DNA from: Deinococcus sp. AJ005
GTDB taxonomy: Bacteria > Deinococcota > Deinococci > Deinococcales > Deinococcaceae
Direction: 5' to 3'
Assembly: GCF_009017495.1 (NCBI RefSeq)
Contig: NZ_CP044990.1
Span: 1,507,001-1,571,000, forward strand
Length of the DNA: 64,000 nt
The translations under genes were made by a program, and so were the position numbers. The notes beneath the pieces are model-generated. The model was not told where the DNA came from and ran no database searches. It saw only the letters and a list, made by a program, of their open reading frames with translations. Below are positions 9,064-18,839 of this stretch, piece after piece (positions within the stretch are counted from its first letter, which is position 1; the number at the start of each line of letters is the position of its first letter).

Positions 9064-9672
9064 ATGAGAAAGCAAACGGCTGTCCTGACCCTCGTCTCTC
9101 TGCTGAGCGCCCCGGCGCTGGCCCAGGCCACCCAGCAGATTTTTATCAATGGCGTGGAGCTTCAGGCCACCGCCACCACAAAAGACGGCGAGACGTACTA
9201 CCAGTTCAAGGCCAGCGATCTGAAGCGCATCGGGGCCATTACCGCTGGGGGCGTGATCTCCAATATCGAGGCGGTCAAGGGCTGCGTGGGTGACACCCTA
9301 TTCAATGGGGTCTACACCGTGCAACTCGTCAAGGCTGGGAATGAGGACGGCACCTTTGGCGTCACCCTGAAACTCAGCAGTGCTTCCAGACAACAGCTTT
9401 ACAATTTCATGGCGTTCTCGCCCTCAGAAGTCGTGGCAGCCACCGATTCCAGCGCTGATCCTCTCAACAACCATGTAGGACCATGGATTGATACGCTGCT
9501 CCCCGGCACGTCCGTCACGCTTCACACCAGAACGGGCAATCAGGGAGCGGCGACAAAATGGACGCGCCTGCTGATCCGGCCTGGTGCGGAGTCCATCAAA
9601 GAGTTGCAGAAGGCCAAGATGCCACTGGCGAAGGTCTACAACATGGAATTTGACCTGACCTGCAAGAAGTAG
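9064..9672 (+). CDS. Secreted protein of unknown function
   Basis: A 202-residue protein with a clear Sec signal peptide (MRKQTAVLTLVSLLSAPALAQA, likely cut after ALA or AQA). I do not recognise a domain. The mature part begins with a short beta-rich segment (QQIFINGVELQATATTKDGETYYQFKASDLKRIGAIT) that resembles a copper-amine-oxidase-N-like or stalk-type element, but this is only a resemblance. Two cysteines, in KGCVGD and DLTCKK, could form a disulfide. A TACCGT hexamer lies five bases before the ATG. It is a single-gene unit between the broken channel gene and the convergent siroheme-decarboxylase-like gene. Confidence 0.75.
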   Translation: MRKQTAVLTLVSLLSAPALAQATQQIFINGVELQATATTKDGETYYQFKASDLKRIGAITAGGVISNIEAVKGCVGDTLFNGVYTVQLVKAGNEDGTFGVTLKLSSASRQQLYNFMAFSPSEVVAATDSSADPLNNHVGPWIDTLLPGTSVTLHTRTGNQGAATKWTRLLIRPGAESIKELQKAKMPLAKVYNMEFDLTCKK

Positions 9673-9696
9673 GCGGCAGGGCGTTTTTCGGGCCAA

Positions 9697-10749
9697 TTAG
9701 GCCAGATGCGCCCGCTCCCACTCGTAAAATTCCGGCTTGTAAAATTCAAGCCGGATTTTCTTGTATTCCTTCGTCGAATACAGGATGTCGTAATCGACGC
9801 CATTTGCCACCTCTTCCTCAATGGCCGCGATCTTGCCGAATGCCTCTTCCTTGCTGCGTCCGTGGACCATCGTGAAGATCGTGTAGGGCCATTCCGGGTA
9901 GGTGGGGCGCAGGTAGCAGTGAGAGACCGCCTTGAATTCGGCCATCTGGCGGCCCACCTCTGATACGTCCTCCTGCGGCACGGCCCACACGCCCATTGCG
10001 TTGAAGGTAAAGCCTGCCTTCTGGTGGCGGAACACGGCAGACACGCGGCGCAAGGCTCCGGCAGCCTTCATCTTCTCGGCGTGCGCGGCCACCTCAGCGA
10101 TGCTCAGGCCCAGCGCGGCGCAGGCGTCGGCGTAGGGTTCCTCGGTCACAGGCAGGTCTTTCTGAAACTCGGTCACGAAGGCGCGGTCTAAATCGGTGAC
10201 TTCATAGCCGATATTGCGCTGCTCAGAGGTGTACTGGGGCTTGGATTTGGCGTTCCAGTCTTCCTTTCCGGTCATATCAAATTCCACACCGATCTTGAAC
10301 AGGTGCAGCGTGGGCATCAGCCGGGTCAGGCGCGCGCCGCTCATTTCGTGCAGCTTTTGCACATGCGCTTCCAGATCGCTCTCGGGTGGCACAGCAATCG
10401 TGTACCACAGGTTGAAATCATGGTTTCGCCTGTAGTTGTGGCTGACTCCGGGATGACCGTTGACAATTTCCGCTCCGGCGTCCAGTTGATCCACGTCATG
10501 AACTGCCGCTACCAGACTGCTCTGATAGCCCAGCGTGCGCGTGTCGAATATGGCGCTGACCTGTCGCAGCACGCCTTCCGCCTTGACCTCACGCAGAATC
10601 TCCAGCGCCTCGGCCTCACTCAGCCCGACTTCCTCGGCAATCACCTGATAAGGGCGCTGCACGATGGGAATGTTTTTCTGAATGCGGTTGAGAAGCTGCT
10701 CACGCGCCGTGGGGAGCGTGGTTTCTGGGGCGGGCGAGGTGGCGGTCAT
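9697..10749 (-). CDS. Siroheme decarboxylase-like fusion protein (AhbA-AhbB / NirDL type, Lrp/AsnC fold)
   Basis: A 350-residue protein made of two similar halves, each with an Lrp/AsnC-like winged helix plus alpha/beta domain. The first half has GVLRQVSAIFDTRTLGYQSSL and VSHNYRRNHDFNLWYTI; the second has GALRRVSAVFRHQKAGFTFN and HCYLRPTYPEWPYTIFTMVHG. The YRRNHDFNLWYT and PEWPYTIFTMVHG blocks are characteristic of siroheme decarboxylases (AhbA/AhbB, NirD/L/G/H) of heme d1 and alternative heme pathways. Such proteins are often mislabelled as AsnC regulators. No other d1 or Ahb gene is nearby. TATTCT lies six bases before the ATG (leaderless type). Enzymatic role here is inference. Confidence 0.8.
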   Translation of the reverse strand: MTATSPAPETTLPTAREQLLNRIQKNIPIVQRPYQVIAEEVGLSEAEALEILREVKAEGVLRQVSAIFDTRTLGYQSSLVAAVHDVDQLDAGAEIVNGHPGVSHNYRRNHDFNLWYTIAVPPESDLEAHVQKLHEMSGARLTRLMPTLHLFKIGVEFDMTGKEDWNAKSKPQYTSEQRNIGYEVTDLDRAFVTEFQKDLPVTEEPYADACAALGLSIAEVAAHAEKMKAAGALRRVSAVFRHQKAGFTFNAMGVWAVPQEDVSEVGRQMAEFKAVSHCYLRPTYPEWPYTIFTMVHGRSKEEAFGKIAAIEEEVANGVDYDILYSTKEYKKIRLEFYKPEFYEWERAHLA

Positions 10750-11188
10750 GGCCGTAGAATAGGCCGACTGGAGCGGCGAAACGTCCCCGAACGAGCGGTC
10801 AGGCGGGGGGGAATCATCGTTGAGCCTGGGGAAGTCGGTCCTGGCTTTCTGAGAGCCGTGTTATAGAGGCAGGTCTCCTGGCGGCAAGCAGAGGAAATAA
10901 ACGTGTTCCTGGCACAGCAAGAAGGGTCCACGGTACAACGTCTGGCATCTCGCGGCTGCCCGCATTGCGATGCGTTGGATATGTCACAATGTGAATCGTT
11001 ATCAAATCACATTCACTTCAAAAGTGTGGACTCAGGTCGCCAGAAAATTGGCCCGCCCACGCGTCTCCAAAGTCGAAAGAGGTTGGTCTGAACGGTGCAG
11101 GAGGAAAGCGCCGCTACAGTCCTTTCTAACTGGAGTTCTCAGTGTTAATTGACTGCCGTCTAGGGAAGGAACCCCATAGAGGAGATGC
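10750..11188. other. Intergenic region without a recognisable gene
   Basis: About 440 bases between divergent genes. The left end holds the leaderless promoter of the siroheme-decarboxylase-like gene. Short open frames here show no family likeness or good start signals. Near the right end TTGACT (about 11149) and GAGGAG (11178-11183) belong to the protease/beta-helix gene. Nothing else is recognised. Confidence 0.5.
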
Positions 11189-13840
11189 ATGTACAGGATG
11201 CCTTTCAGCCCACTTCGTTCACTGCTGATGTTGCTGATGTTCTGGCTGGCGGCGGCCTCGGCACAGGCCCAGATCAAACTCAACTCGACTGCCGATGTGC
11301 TGCGCGTGGTGGTCCAAGTGAGACCAACGGGTATGCCGGGAGTGTCTGGCTCCGGCACGTTGATCAGTCCACGGGGTTACGTGCTGACGAACTGGCATGT
11401 CCTGGCCCAGGATCCCAACAAGCTGGACAGCCCTGTTTCCAAATCTGCGCTAATTTTTCTCTCGGATACAGCGACCGCCTCACCAACGCCCCGTTATCTG
11501 GCCCGAACGGAAATTGCCAGTGCCAGCCTGGACCTGGCGCTGTTGCGAATTGTGTCAGATGTCAACGGAGATCCCGTGACGTCTGCAACAGTCTTCCCGT
11601 ATGTGGCCGTCGCTAAACGGGACACCATTCAACTGGGGGCCACCGTCAACGTTTGGGGGTATCCAGGTATTGCTGGACCTACCATCACCAATACCGTGGG
11701 GGTCGTCAGTGGCTTTACCGGCGAGAACCTGCAATCGAATGGCGACCGCTGGATCAAGACCGATGCCAAGATCGATCCGGGAAACAGTGGCGGGGCCGGT
11801 TTTATCGGGAGCGTTCTTGCCTATGTTCCTACCAAGTTGACATTCAGGCAGATGGGGGAAGACAAGACGCTATTGTCGCAGCAGAACTGGGGGCGTCCAG
11901 CCGATCTGCTCAGCGAACTGAAAGTCAGTGTTCCGGGGCTGATGATGGCCGACAGTCGGGGCGCGGCAGCGGGCAGCACGCCCACCAACAGTCCGCCCAG
12001 CGGTTCGGCCTCGGCCTCCCCGGCCCTGCCAAAAGATGGAGTCGCCCGCAACAGTGAACAGCTAACCGCCCTGATCGCCCGTGGTGGCACGGTCAAGGTC
12101 GCGCGGGGAACATATGCGTTGCTGGACCCGATCATCGTCAACCGGGATCTTGTGCTGGTGGGCGATGGCAGCAAATCCACGGTGATTACCTCAAACGCGG
12201 CAGATTTCGTGATGACCGGCGAGGAAGAGATCAATCTTTCTCTGGAAGGGGTCACGGTGCGCCACACGGAAACGCGGAAGGCGGAAGTGCTGTATTTCAA
12301 GGCGCTCAAGAGCCTGAGCCTTAAAGACGTAGTAATCAATGGGGCCACCATTGAAAAGGATATTAAGGGCGGTGGATCAGGATTGTGGGTGGAACAGGTG
12401 GGAACTGCGATTTTGGAGAATGTCAATAGCTCTGATAACGCATACCAGGGCGTTCTGATAGATGATGCCCGTGCAATCAGCGTCAAGGATTCGACATTTG
12501 CCCGCAACGGCACAGAGGGAATCAACGGGAAGGCAAGTGACACTTTTACGGTGCAGTCCACAACCTTTATCAAGAATGGAGGCGTTGGCCTTGCTGCCTT
12601 TGGCGATGGGCGACTGACAGCCAGCAAGCTGGAATTTGATGGTAATGGACGTGGCGTTTATTGCGAGATTAAAATATGCTCAGCTCGTGATGTTCAGGTT
12701 AAAAGCAACTTCTCCTCTGATAAACTTAACCTTTTTTCTTGTAGGAAAAATGCCAACTGTATATTCACTGCTGTTAAAGTTCGGAATTCTGATATAAATG
12801 CAGTATATTGTGGAGAGGATTCAAAATGTGAACTTGATGGATTTGATGGGATTGATACTGCATCGAACAATTCTACATTGACTTGCGCGGATGATGCTGA
12901 ATGCAACTTCAAGAATATCAAGAACCGCGCTCTTAATTTTACTCTCTTCGTTACTGGCCGTGCTAAAGCCAAACTGAGCGAAGCTGAACTTGATGATCGT
13001 GGCTGGCCGAATCTGGTTAAGGGTGACGCTCAGCTCACGATCTCGAACAGCAGTTTCCGCACCCAGGGCATCGTCGCCGATGAGAACGCTCAACTTACGC
13101 TGTCTAAGGTTGTGTTTGACCGGAGTGCCAATGCATTGCTTGCCAAAGGACGAAGTAGTGTGACACTCAGTGATATAGATTTTAACGAACCAGGACTCAT
13201 TAAGGATACAACTTGCAGTCTACTTTTTACTGATCAATCAACTAGTGTGCTGGCGAATGTGAAGATAGATCGAGCTGTCGAGCGCGGCCTATGTGTGGGT
13301 GGTACATCTATTTTAAACGGGGCGAAAATTATTATACAAAATTCTCACGGTTCGGGTATGGAGATATACGAGCGTACAAGAGTAGGTATCAATGACCTTA
13401 AAACCAAATCAAACGGTGGAACCGGCATTTCCTCAGATAGCGAAACTGAACTAAATATTCAGAAGCTTTATGCGGAAGATAATGCTGGTAGTGGAATATA
13501 TAGCTTAGGAAGATTGATTTTATCTGATAGTAGTCTAATTAATAATAAGAAATTTGGGGTCAACCTAGAGACATCTAATGCTTCTGTTTTTAATTCTTTA
13601 GTGAGCGGCAATACTAGTGGTGGAATATCTATCGGTAAATTCGCTCCCAGCATTCAAGGGTGTGAGATCAGAAATAATCGTATTGGCATCATTCATTCAC
13701 GGCAAATATCTGTCATTGCGACACCTGCTATGGATGGGTCTTACACTCTTTCGGATGATTATCTAAGTAGGATCGGTAAAGAAAATAGCTTTAGAGATAA
13801 CCAAGTCGAAAATATCTATACAGGAATATATGGGAAATAA
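11189..13840 (+). CDS. Secreted trypsin-like serine protease fused to a right-handed beta-helix
   Basis: An 883-residue protein with a signal peptide (residues 1-27, ending ASAQAQ) and a good GAGGAG ribosome site. Residues 30-245 form a trypsin-like/HtrA-type protease with His70 (TNWH), Asp115 (LDLALL) and Ser200 (DPGNSGG). A Ser/Pro-rich linker (255-285) follows, then from about 290 to 883 pectate-lyase-like/PbH1 beta-helix rungs (GLWVEQ, GVLIDD, GINGKA, GIYSLG repeats). Four regularly spaced cysteine pairs (492/497, 518/524, 541/547, 566/572) recur every 23-26 residues, one per rung. From about 12.65 kb to the end the coding DNA is strikingly AT-rich compared with the 5' part. Protease, binding or surface role is inferred. 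Confidence 0.82.
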   Translation: MYRMPFSPLRSLLMLLMFWLAAASAQAQIKLNSTADVLRVVVQVRPTGMPGVSGSGTLISPRGYVLTNWHVLAQDPNKLDSPVSKSALIFLSDTATASPTPRYLARTEIASASLDLALLRIVSDVNGDPVTSATVFPYVAVAKRDTIQLGATVNVWGYPGIAGPTITNTVGVVSGFTGENLQSNGDRWIKTDAKIDPGNSGGAGFIGSVLAYVPTKLTFRQMGEDKTLLSQQNWGRPADLLSELKVSVPGLMMADSRGAAAGSTPTNSPPSGSASASPALPKDGVARNSEQLTALIARGGTVKVARGTYALLDPIIVNRDLVLVGDGSKSTVITSNAADFVMTGEEEINLSLEGVTVRHTETRKAEVLYFKALKSLSLKDVVINGATIEKDIKGGGSGLWVEQVGTAILENVNSSDNAYQGVLIDDARAISVKDSTFARNGTEGINGKASDTFTVQSTTFIKNGGVGLAAFGDGRLTASKLEFDGNGRGVYCEIKICSARDVQVKSNFSSDKLNLFSCRKNANCIFTAVKVRNSDINAVYCGEDSKCELDGFDGIDTASNNSTLTCADDAECNFKNIKNRALNFTLFVTGRAKAKLSEAELDDRGWPNLVKGDAQLTISNSSFRTQGIVADENAQLTLSKVVFDRSANALLAKGRSSVTLSDIDFNEPGLIKDTTCSLLFTDQSTSVLANVKIDRAVERGLCVGGTSILNGAKIIIQNSHGSGMEIYERTRVGINDLKTKSNGGTGISSDSETELNIQKLYAEDNAGSGIYSLGRLILSDSSLINNKKFGVNLETSNASVFNSLVSGNTSGGISIGKFAPSIQGCEIRNNRIGIIHSRQISVIATPAMDGSYTLSDDYLSRIGKENSFRDNQVENIYTGIYGK

Positions 13841-14087
13841 TTAAAATTCATGATATGTACTTAGATTCTCAGCCTATCCCCTAAGATTACCTGACGACCG
13901 GGACAAAGTTTCATTTCCGCTCTTTGATATACTGGGTAATGATAATTTCAGTTGTCTCATCTCAAAGGCATGGATAGCCTATTTTATAATTAGATAACAC
14001 TCAATTTATAGCTACAAGGTGAACCCCTTCCCCCTACCATCCTTACCTCTCCTGATCCGTCACAATGTCTTTTATGAGGAATTCAAA
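13841..14087. other. AT-rich intergenic region
   Basis: Roughly 250 AT-rich bases following the beta-helix gene, continuing its composition up to about 14.02 kb, where the sequence returns to GC-rich. No gene, terminator hairpin or repeat was recognised. The last 15 bases contain the ribosome site GAGGAA of the next gene. Confidence 0.5.
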
Positions 14088-14390
14088 ATGGTAACGGCCA
14101 TCGTGATGGTTCAGGCAGACCGCCAGCGCGTGCAGGAGACCGCTGAGGCGCTCGCGGCTATTCCCGCCGTGCGCGAGGTTTATAGCGTCACCGGCGAGTG
14201 GGACATTGTGGCAATCCTGAAACTGGCCGAATATGACCAGCTCGACGACGTGGTGACCGGCCACCTGCGAAAAGTGGAGGGCATCGCCCGCACCCAGACC
14301 ATGCTGGCCTTCCGCACGTACAACGACGCGGTGCTCGATCAGGGCTTCGGCGTGGGGCTGGATGAGGGGCGAGCGAACGGAAGAGGCTAG
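14088..14390 (+). CDS. Stand-alone Lrp/AsnC ligand-binding (RAM) domain protein
   Basis: A 100-residue protein (MVTAIVMVQADRQRVQETAEAL...) consisting only of the AsnC_trans_reg/RAM domain. It matches that domain through strand ATAIVMVQA, the EVYSVTGEWDIVAILKLAEYDQLDDVV core with Gly-Glu-Trp-Asp in the ligand-binding turn, and GIARTQTMLAFRTY. The DNA-binding helix-turn-helix of full Lrp proteins is absent. Such stand-alone RAM proteins bind amino acids and may modulate Lrp regulators. The start at 14088 has GAGGAA seven bases upstream; an upstream in-frame ATG at 14019 would add 23 residues without family likeness. Confidence 0.85.
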   Translation: MVTAIVMVQADRQRVQETAEALAAIPAVREVYSVTGEWDIVAILKLAEYDQLDDVVTGHLRKVEGIARTQTMLAFRTYNDAVLDQGFGVGLDEGRANGRG

Positions 14391-14496
14391 GTGGCCTATC
14401 CTCTGTTGTTCATCCGGTCAGTCTGAGCCGTCCCACATGAATGAATGGTTGCCGGGTGGGCTGACGGCGGTGCTGCCCCCGCGCTAGGCTAGCCCC

Positions 14497-15675
<1,179 letters not shown>

Positions 15676-15679
15676 CGCT

Positions 15680-16126
15680 GTGCTGCCTGACGCCATCTCC
15701 CGGCAGATCATCGACGATCACGCGCGGCGGCCCCGGCACGTCGGGGAGTTGCCGGGCATCGCGGGCGTGTCGCGTGACAATCCCGGCTGCGGCGATCAGT
15801 TGACCGTCTGGGCCGACGTTCAGGATGGGCAGATCTCTCAATTGAGCTTCAGGGGGCGTGGCTGCGCGATCAGCCAGTCGGCGGCCAGCCTGATGACGGT
15901 GGCCTTGACCGGCAAAACGCTGGCTGAGGCGCGGCAGGTGGCTGCCGCCTACCAGGCTATGGTCATGGGCGAGGCAGAACCCGGTGCGTCGCTGGGCGAT
16001 CTGCAAGCGCTGGCCGGAGTCAGCAAGCTGCACGCTCGCCGCAAGTGTGCACTGCTGGCCTGGGACGCGCTGGCGGAGGCACTGGACGGGGCCTCTGCTC
16101 AGGTGGGTGTGGATTCGCCATCCTGA
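15680..16126 (+). CDS. sufU: Iron-sulfur cluster assembly scaffold SufU (NifU-like)
   Basis: A 148-residue protein of the SufU/IscU fold, which accepts sulfur from SufS via zinc-bound cysteines. The three conserved cysteines lie in [30 protein letters not shown] and [13 protein letters not shown], with the conserved Asp of GCGD. The insertion typical of SufU between the second and third cysteine ([10 protein letters not shown]...[11 protein letters not shown]) is present. It starts with GTG only four bases after the amidohydrolase stop. No sufS, sufB or sufD is adjacent. Gene symbol is by family; in this setting it may be a solitary copy. Confidence 0.85.
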   Translation: MLPDAISRQIIDDHARRPRHVGELPGIAGVSRDNPGCGDQLTVWADVQDGQISQLSFRGRGCAISQSAASLMTVALTGKTLAEARQVAAAYQAMVMGEAEPGASLGDLQALAGVSKLHARRKCALLAWDALAEALDGASAQVGVDSPS

Positions 16127-16243
16127 AACAGTTCGGAGGTCAGGAGGGTTTCTACGTTCCTGTCCGCCTTGACCTCCGATAGTTCTGGCCGGTTTCGGCC
16201 TCCGGCCTTGGCGGCGAACAGCGCGTCGTCGGCGCGGGAATTG
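16099..16243 (-). pseudogene. Remnant C-terminus of a GGDEF (diguanylate cyclase) domain
   Basis: Reading the reverse strand to the TGA at 16099-16101 gives RADDALFAAKAGGRNRPELS followed by about 28 residues. This is the usual last helix of a GGDEF domain (ADxALYxAKxxGRNR). No start, GGDEF active site or upstream domain remains before the LacI gene stop at 16287. The fragment overlaps the last 28 bases of sufU on the opposite strand. It is best seen as the surviving 3' end of a deleted diguanylate cyclase gene. Confidence 0.65.
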
Positions 16244-16286
16244 TGGGCTGCTTTATGGGAGCGGGGAAGTTCGGGTGGCCTGAGCG

Positions 16287-17465
16287 TCAGTCGGGCGTGG
16301 CCCTTGCCGCCGTGCTACCGCGCACCACCAGCCGGGTGGGCAGCCGGATATCTGGTGGGGTCTGGCCGCCCAGCAGTTCCAGCATGGCCTCGCCTACCCG
16401 TTGCCCCTTCTCCGACGTGGGCTGCCAGACGGTGGTCAGCTTCAGGTCGGCGCTGCCCGGCAGATCGTCGTAGCCGATGACGCTCAGGCGGTGTGGCACG
16501 CTCAGGCCCAGACTGTGGGCGGCCCGCAGCGCGCCCTGTGCCAGCACATCGCTCATGCATAGTAGAGCGGTGATCTCCGGCTCAGATTGCAGCAGCTCCA
16601 GCGCGCAGGTCTCGCCGTCGCTGGGGGTGTTGCGTTCGGCCTCGGTCAAAAACAGCCGGGTTTCCGACGGCCCGGCAGTCAGCGCTTCACGGTATCCGCG
16701 CAGCCGCTCGGCGGTGGGGTGATAGGCCACCTGGCGTTCCCGCTCCGGCGTTACCGGGCCGCCCCCTTGCCGGGGACCGAGTTCCAGGCACAGCACCCCG
16801 ATGTGGGTGTGGCCCAGGTCGATCAAGTGCTGCGCCGCCAGCCTTGCCCCCCCGGCGTCGTCGATCTGGACGCCGCTGGTCTGGGCGCGGTGGTCCTGTG
16901 CTGGCTGACCATCCTGATCTGTCAGCACGGATCGGTCCACAGGCCCTGCCTGATCCACCGGCACAGGCTGATCGACAAGGACCGTGGGCAGGCTGCGCGC
17001 CAGCACCGCACGCAGCAGTTCGCTGTCCTGCGCCGCACTGTAGACGATCAGGCCGTCTACACTGGCCCCCTGGACCGGGGCCAGTGGATCGGTCTGCGGG
17101 TCGCCGGGGCTGGCCAGCAGCAGCAGATTCAGGGATGCGGCCTGAAGCGCCTGCGCCAGACTGCCCAGGAACAGGGCGGCGGCTGGGTCGGCAAAGGCGT
17201 ATTCCAGCGGTGCGTCGTACACCACGCCGATCACCCCGGTGCGCCCCCGCCGCAGACTTCGGGCCAGTGGATCGGGACCCCCGTAGCCCAGCGTGCGGGC
17301 CGTGTCCAGCACCCGCTCACGTAGCGCAGCCGAGAGCTGATCGGGACGGTTGTAGGCGTTGCTGACGGTGGCCACGCTGACGCCCAGCGCACGCGCCACC
17401 TCCCGCAGGGTGATACGCCCGCTGGAGGGGGGCGCGCTGGACGGTGACGCAGACCTGGAAGACAT
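16287..17465 (-). CDS. LacI-family transcriptional regulator
   Basis: A 392-residue repressor-type regulator. The helix-turn-helix ITLREVARALGVSVATVSNAYNRP lies at about residues 18-41, with the hinge RVLDTARTLGYGGPDPLARSLRRGRT next. A periplasmic-binding-like ligand domain follows (TGVIGVVYDAPLEYAF, GLIVYSAAQD, HIGVLCLELGP, ALLCMSDVLAQGALRAA, LSVIGYDDLPGSADLKLTTV). An extra Asp/Gln/Pro-rich loop near residues 165-200 makes it longer than usual. It is transcribed away from the MFS gene, and a LacI-type palindrome lies between them. It therefore probably controls that transporter and itself. TCTATT lies six bases before the ATG. Confidence 0.88.
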   Translation of the reverse strand: MSSRSASPSSAPPSSGRITLREVARALGVSVATVSNAYNRPDQLSAALRERVLDTARTLGYGGPDPLARSLRRGRTGVIGVVYDAPLEYAFADPAAALFLGSLAQALQAASLNLLLLASPGDPQTDPLAPVQGASVDGLIVYSAAQDSELLRAVLARSLPTVLVDQPVPVDQAGPVDRSVLTDQDGQPAQDHRAQTSGVQIDDAGGARLAAQHLIDLGHTHIGVLCLELGPRQGGGPVTPERERQVAYHPTAERLRGYREALTAGPSETRLFLTEAERNTPSDGETCALELLQSEPEITALLCMSDVLAQGALRAAHSLGLSVPHRLSVIGYDDLPGSADLKLTTVWQPTSEKGQRVGEAMLELLGGQTPPDIRLPTRLVVRGSTAARATPD

Positions 17466-17496
17466 CGTGCGAATAGACTACCCTACTTTCAGAGAG

Positions 17497-17512
17497 TCTG
17501 AATCGTTTCAGA
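17497..17512. promoter_or_regulatory. Putative LacI-family operator
   Basis: TCTGAATCGTTTCAGA has complementary 6-base arms (TCTGAA/TTCAGA) around a CG-centred core, the usual form of a LacI-family site. It lies 32 bases upstream of the LacI start and about 100 bases before the MFS start, in the region where the regulator's -35 would be. Autorepression and control of the MFS gene are inferred. Confidence 0.6.
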
Positions 17513-17615
17513 TTCCAGACTTGAAGGATTGTGCAAGCCTGCCAGCTTCGTTTCTGAGGGTATTTCGTTAAGTTCTTCACCTTTTCTCTTTCCCCGCTTC
17601 TATTGAGGAGTCAGC

Positions 17616-18839
17616 ATGTCCGTCAGTCCTCTCCAACTTGGCCGCGCCGAATCTGCCCGGCGCGCCGTCAGCCTGATCTTTCTGGTCAACGGTGCATTCT
17701 TTGCCACTTGGGCTGTGAATATTCCGGGGGTCCGCGACGCCCTCAGCCTCAGCGAGGCGCAGATTGGCGGGGCCTTGCTGGCGATTGGCCTGGGCGCGCT
17801 GATCACCATGCCCTTGACCGGTGGCTGGACGGCGCGTTACGGCAGCGGCCCGGTCACGCGCGTGGCCGTGGTGGCCTGCATGGTGTCGCTGGCCCTGCCT
17901 TTTCTGTCCCCGAATTACCTGGGCGTGGTGCTGGGCCTGACCGTCATGGGGGCCGCCAACGGCTGCCTGGACGTGGCCATGAACGCGCAGGGCGTGACGG
18001 TGGAGCAGGCTCTAAAACGCCCGGTCCTGAGCCGACTGCACGCCTATTTCAGTCTGGGCGGCGTGCTGGGCGCGGCACTGGGAACCCTGCTGGTGGGCCG
18101 CGTGCCGATGCTGACGCATGTGCTGCTGGTGGTGGTCATCACGACAGTGGCCGGCGTGCTGGCGGGCCGCCTGATGCTGCCGGATTCACCTGTCACGCAG
18201 ACGCAGGAAGCGGGGCCGGCGGCTCAGCCTTCCCGCCGCCGCATAGGCATCAGTTCCGCCGCGTTGCTGCTGGGCCTGCTGTGTTTTCTGGGCATGCTCT
18301 CGGAGGGGGCCAATTATGACTGGGCCGCGCTGTATTTCCGCGACGTGCTGGGTCAGGCGGGCGGCAACGCGGGCATCGGGTATGCGGCCTTTGCCGTCAC
18401 CATGACGCTGGGCCGCTGGTTTGGTGACCTTGCGCGCACCCGGCTGGGCGACGAGGCCATCGTGCGGGTGGGCGCGGCAGTGGCGGGCCTGGGGCTGGGA
18501 GTCGCGCTGCTGGCGCAGGGGCCGGTGGTTGCCACAATCGGCTTCGCGCTGTCGGGCCTGGGCCTGAGCAACGTGGTGCCCGTGCTGTACGGCGCGGCGG
18601 GGCACGCGCTGGCCGGACGCGGCATCGCGCAGGTGGCCACCCTCGGCTACGGCGGCTTTCTGCTGGGGCCGCCGCTGATCGGCTTCGTGGCGCAGGAGGT
18701 GGGGCTGCGTCCGGCGCTGGGCGTGGCGCTGGCCGGGGCCGTGCTGGTGGCGCTGCTGGGCGGCGCAGCCTTCGCGCTGGTGCGGCGCACGGGCGCGGGA
18801 CCGGGTCAGGCGGTGGCTGAGAACAGCTCTCCCTCATGA
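17616..18839 (+). CDS. MFS transporter
   Basis: A 407-residue major facilitator with about twelve hydrophobic segments. The first helix (SLIFLVNGAFFATWAVNIPGV) and the MGAANGCLDVAMNAQGV segment resemble the YbjJ/FucP-like branch of MFS carriers, which often transport sugars or related metabolites. The cytoplasmic loop after helix 6 is TQTQEAGPAAQPSRRR. GAGGAG lies at good distance before the ATG. It is divergent from a LacI-type regulator, so a carbohydrate-like inducer and substrate is likely, but the compound cannot be read. Confidence 0.82.
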   Translation: MSVSPLQLGRAESARRAVSLIFLVNGAFFATWAVNIPGVRDALSLSEAQIGGALLAIGLGALITMPLTGGWTARYGSGPVTRVAVVACMVSLALPFLSPNYLGVVLGLTVMGAANGCLDVAMNAQGVTVEQALKRPVLSRLHAYFSLGGVLGAALGTLLVGRVPMLTHVLLVVVITTVAGVLAGRLMLPDSPVTQTQEAGPAAQPSRRRIGISSAALLLGLLCFLGMLSEGANYDWAALYFRDVLGQAGGNAGIGYAAFAVTMTLGRWFGDLARTRLGDEAIVRVGAAVAGLGLGVALLAQGPVVATIGFALSGLGLSNVVPVLYGAAGHALAGRGIAQVATLGYGGFLLGPPLIGFVAQEVGLRPALGVALAGAVLVALLGGAAFALVRRTGAGPGQAVAENSSPS

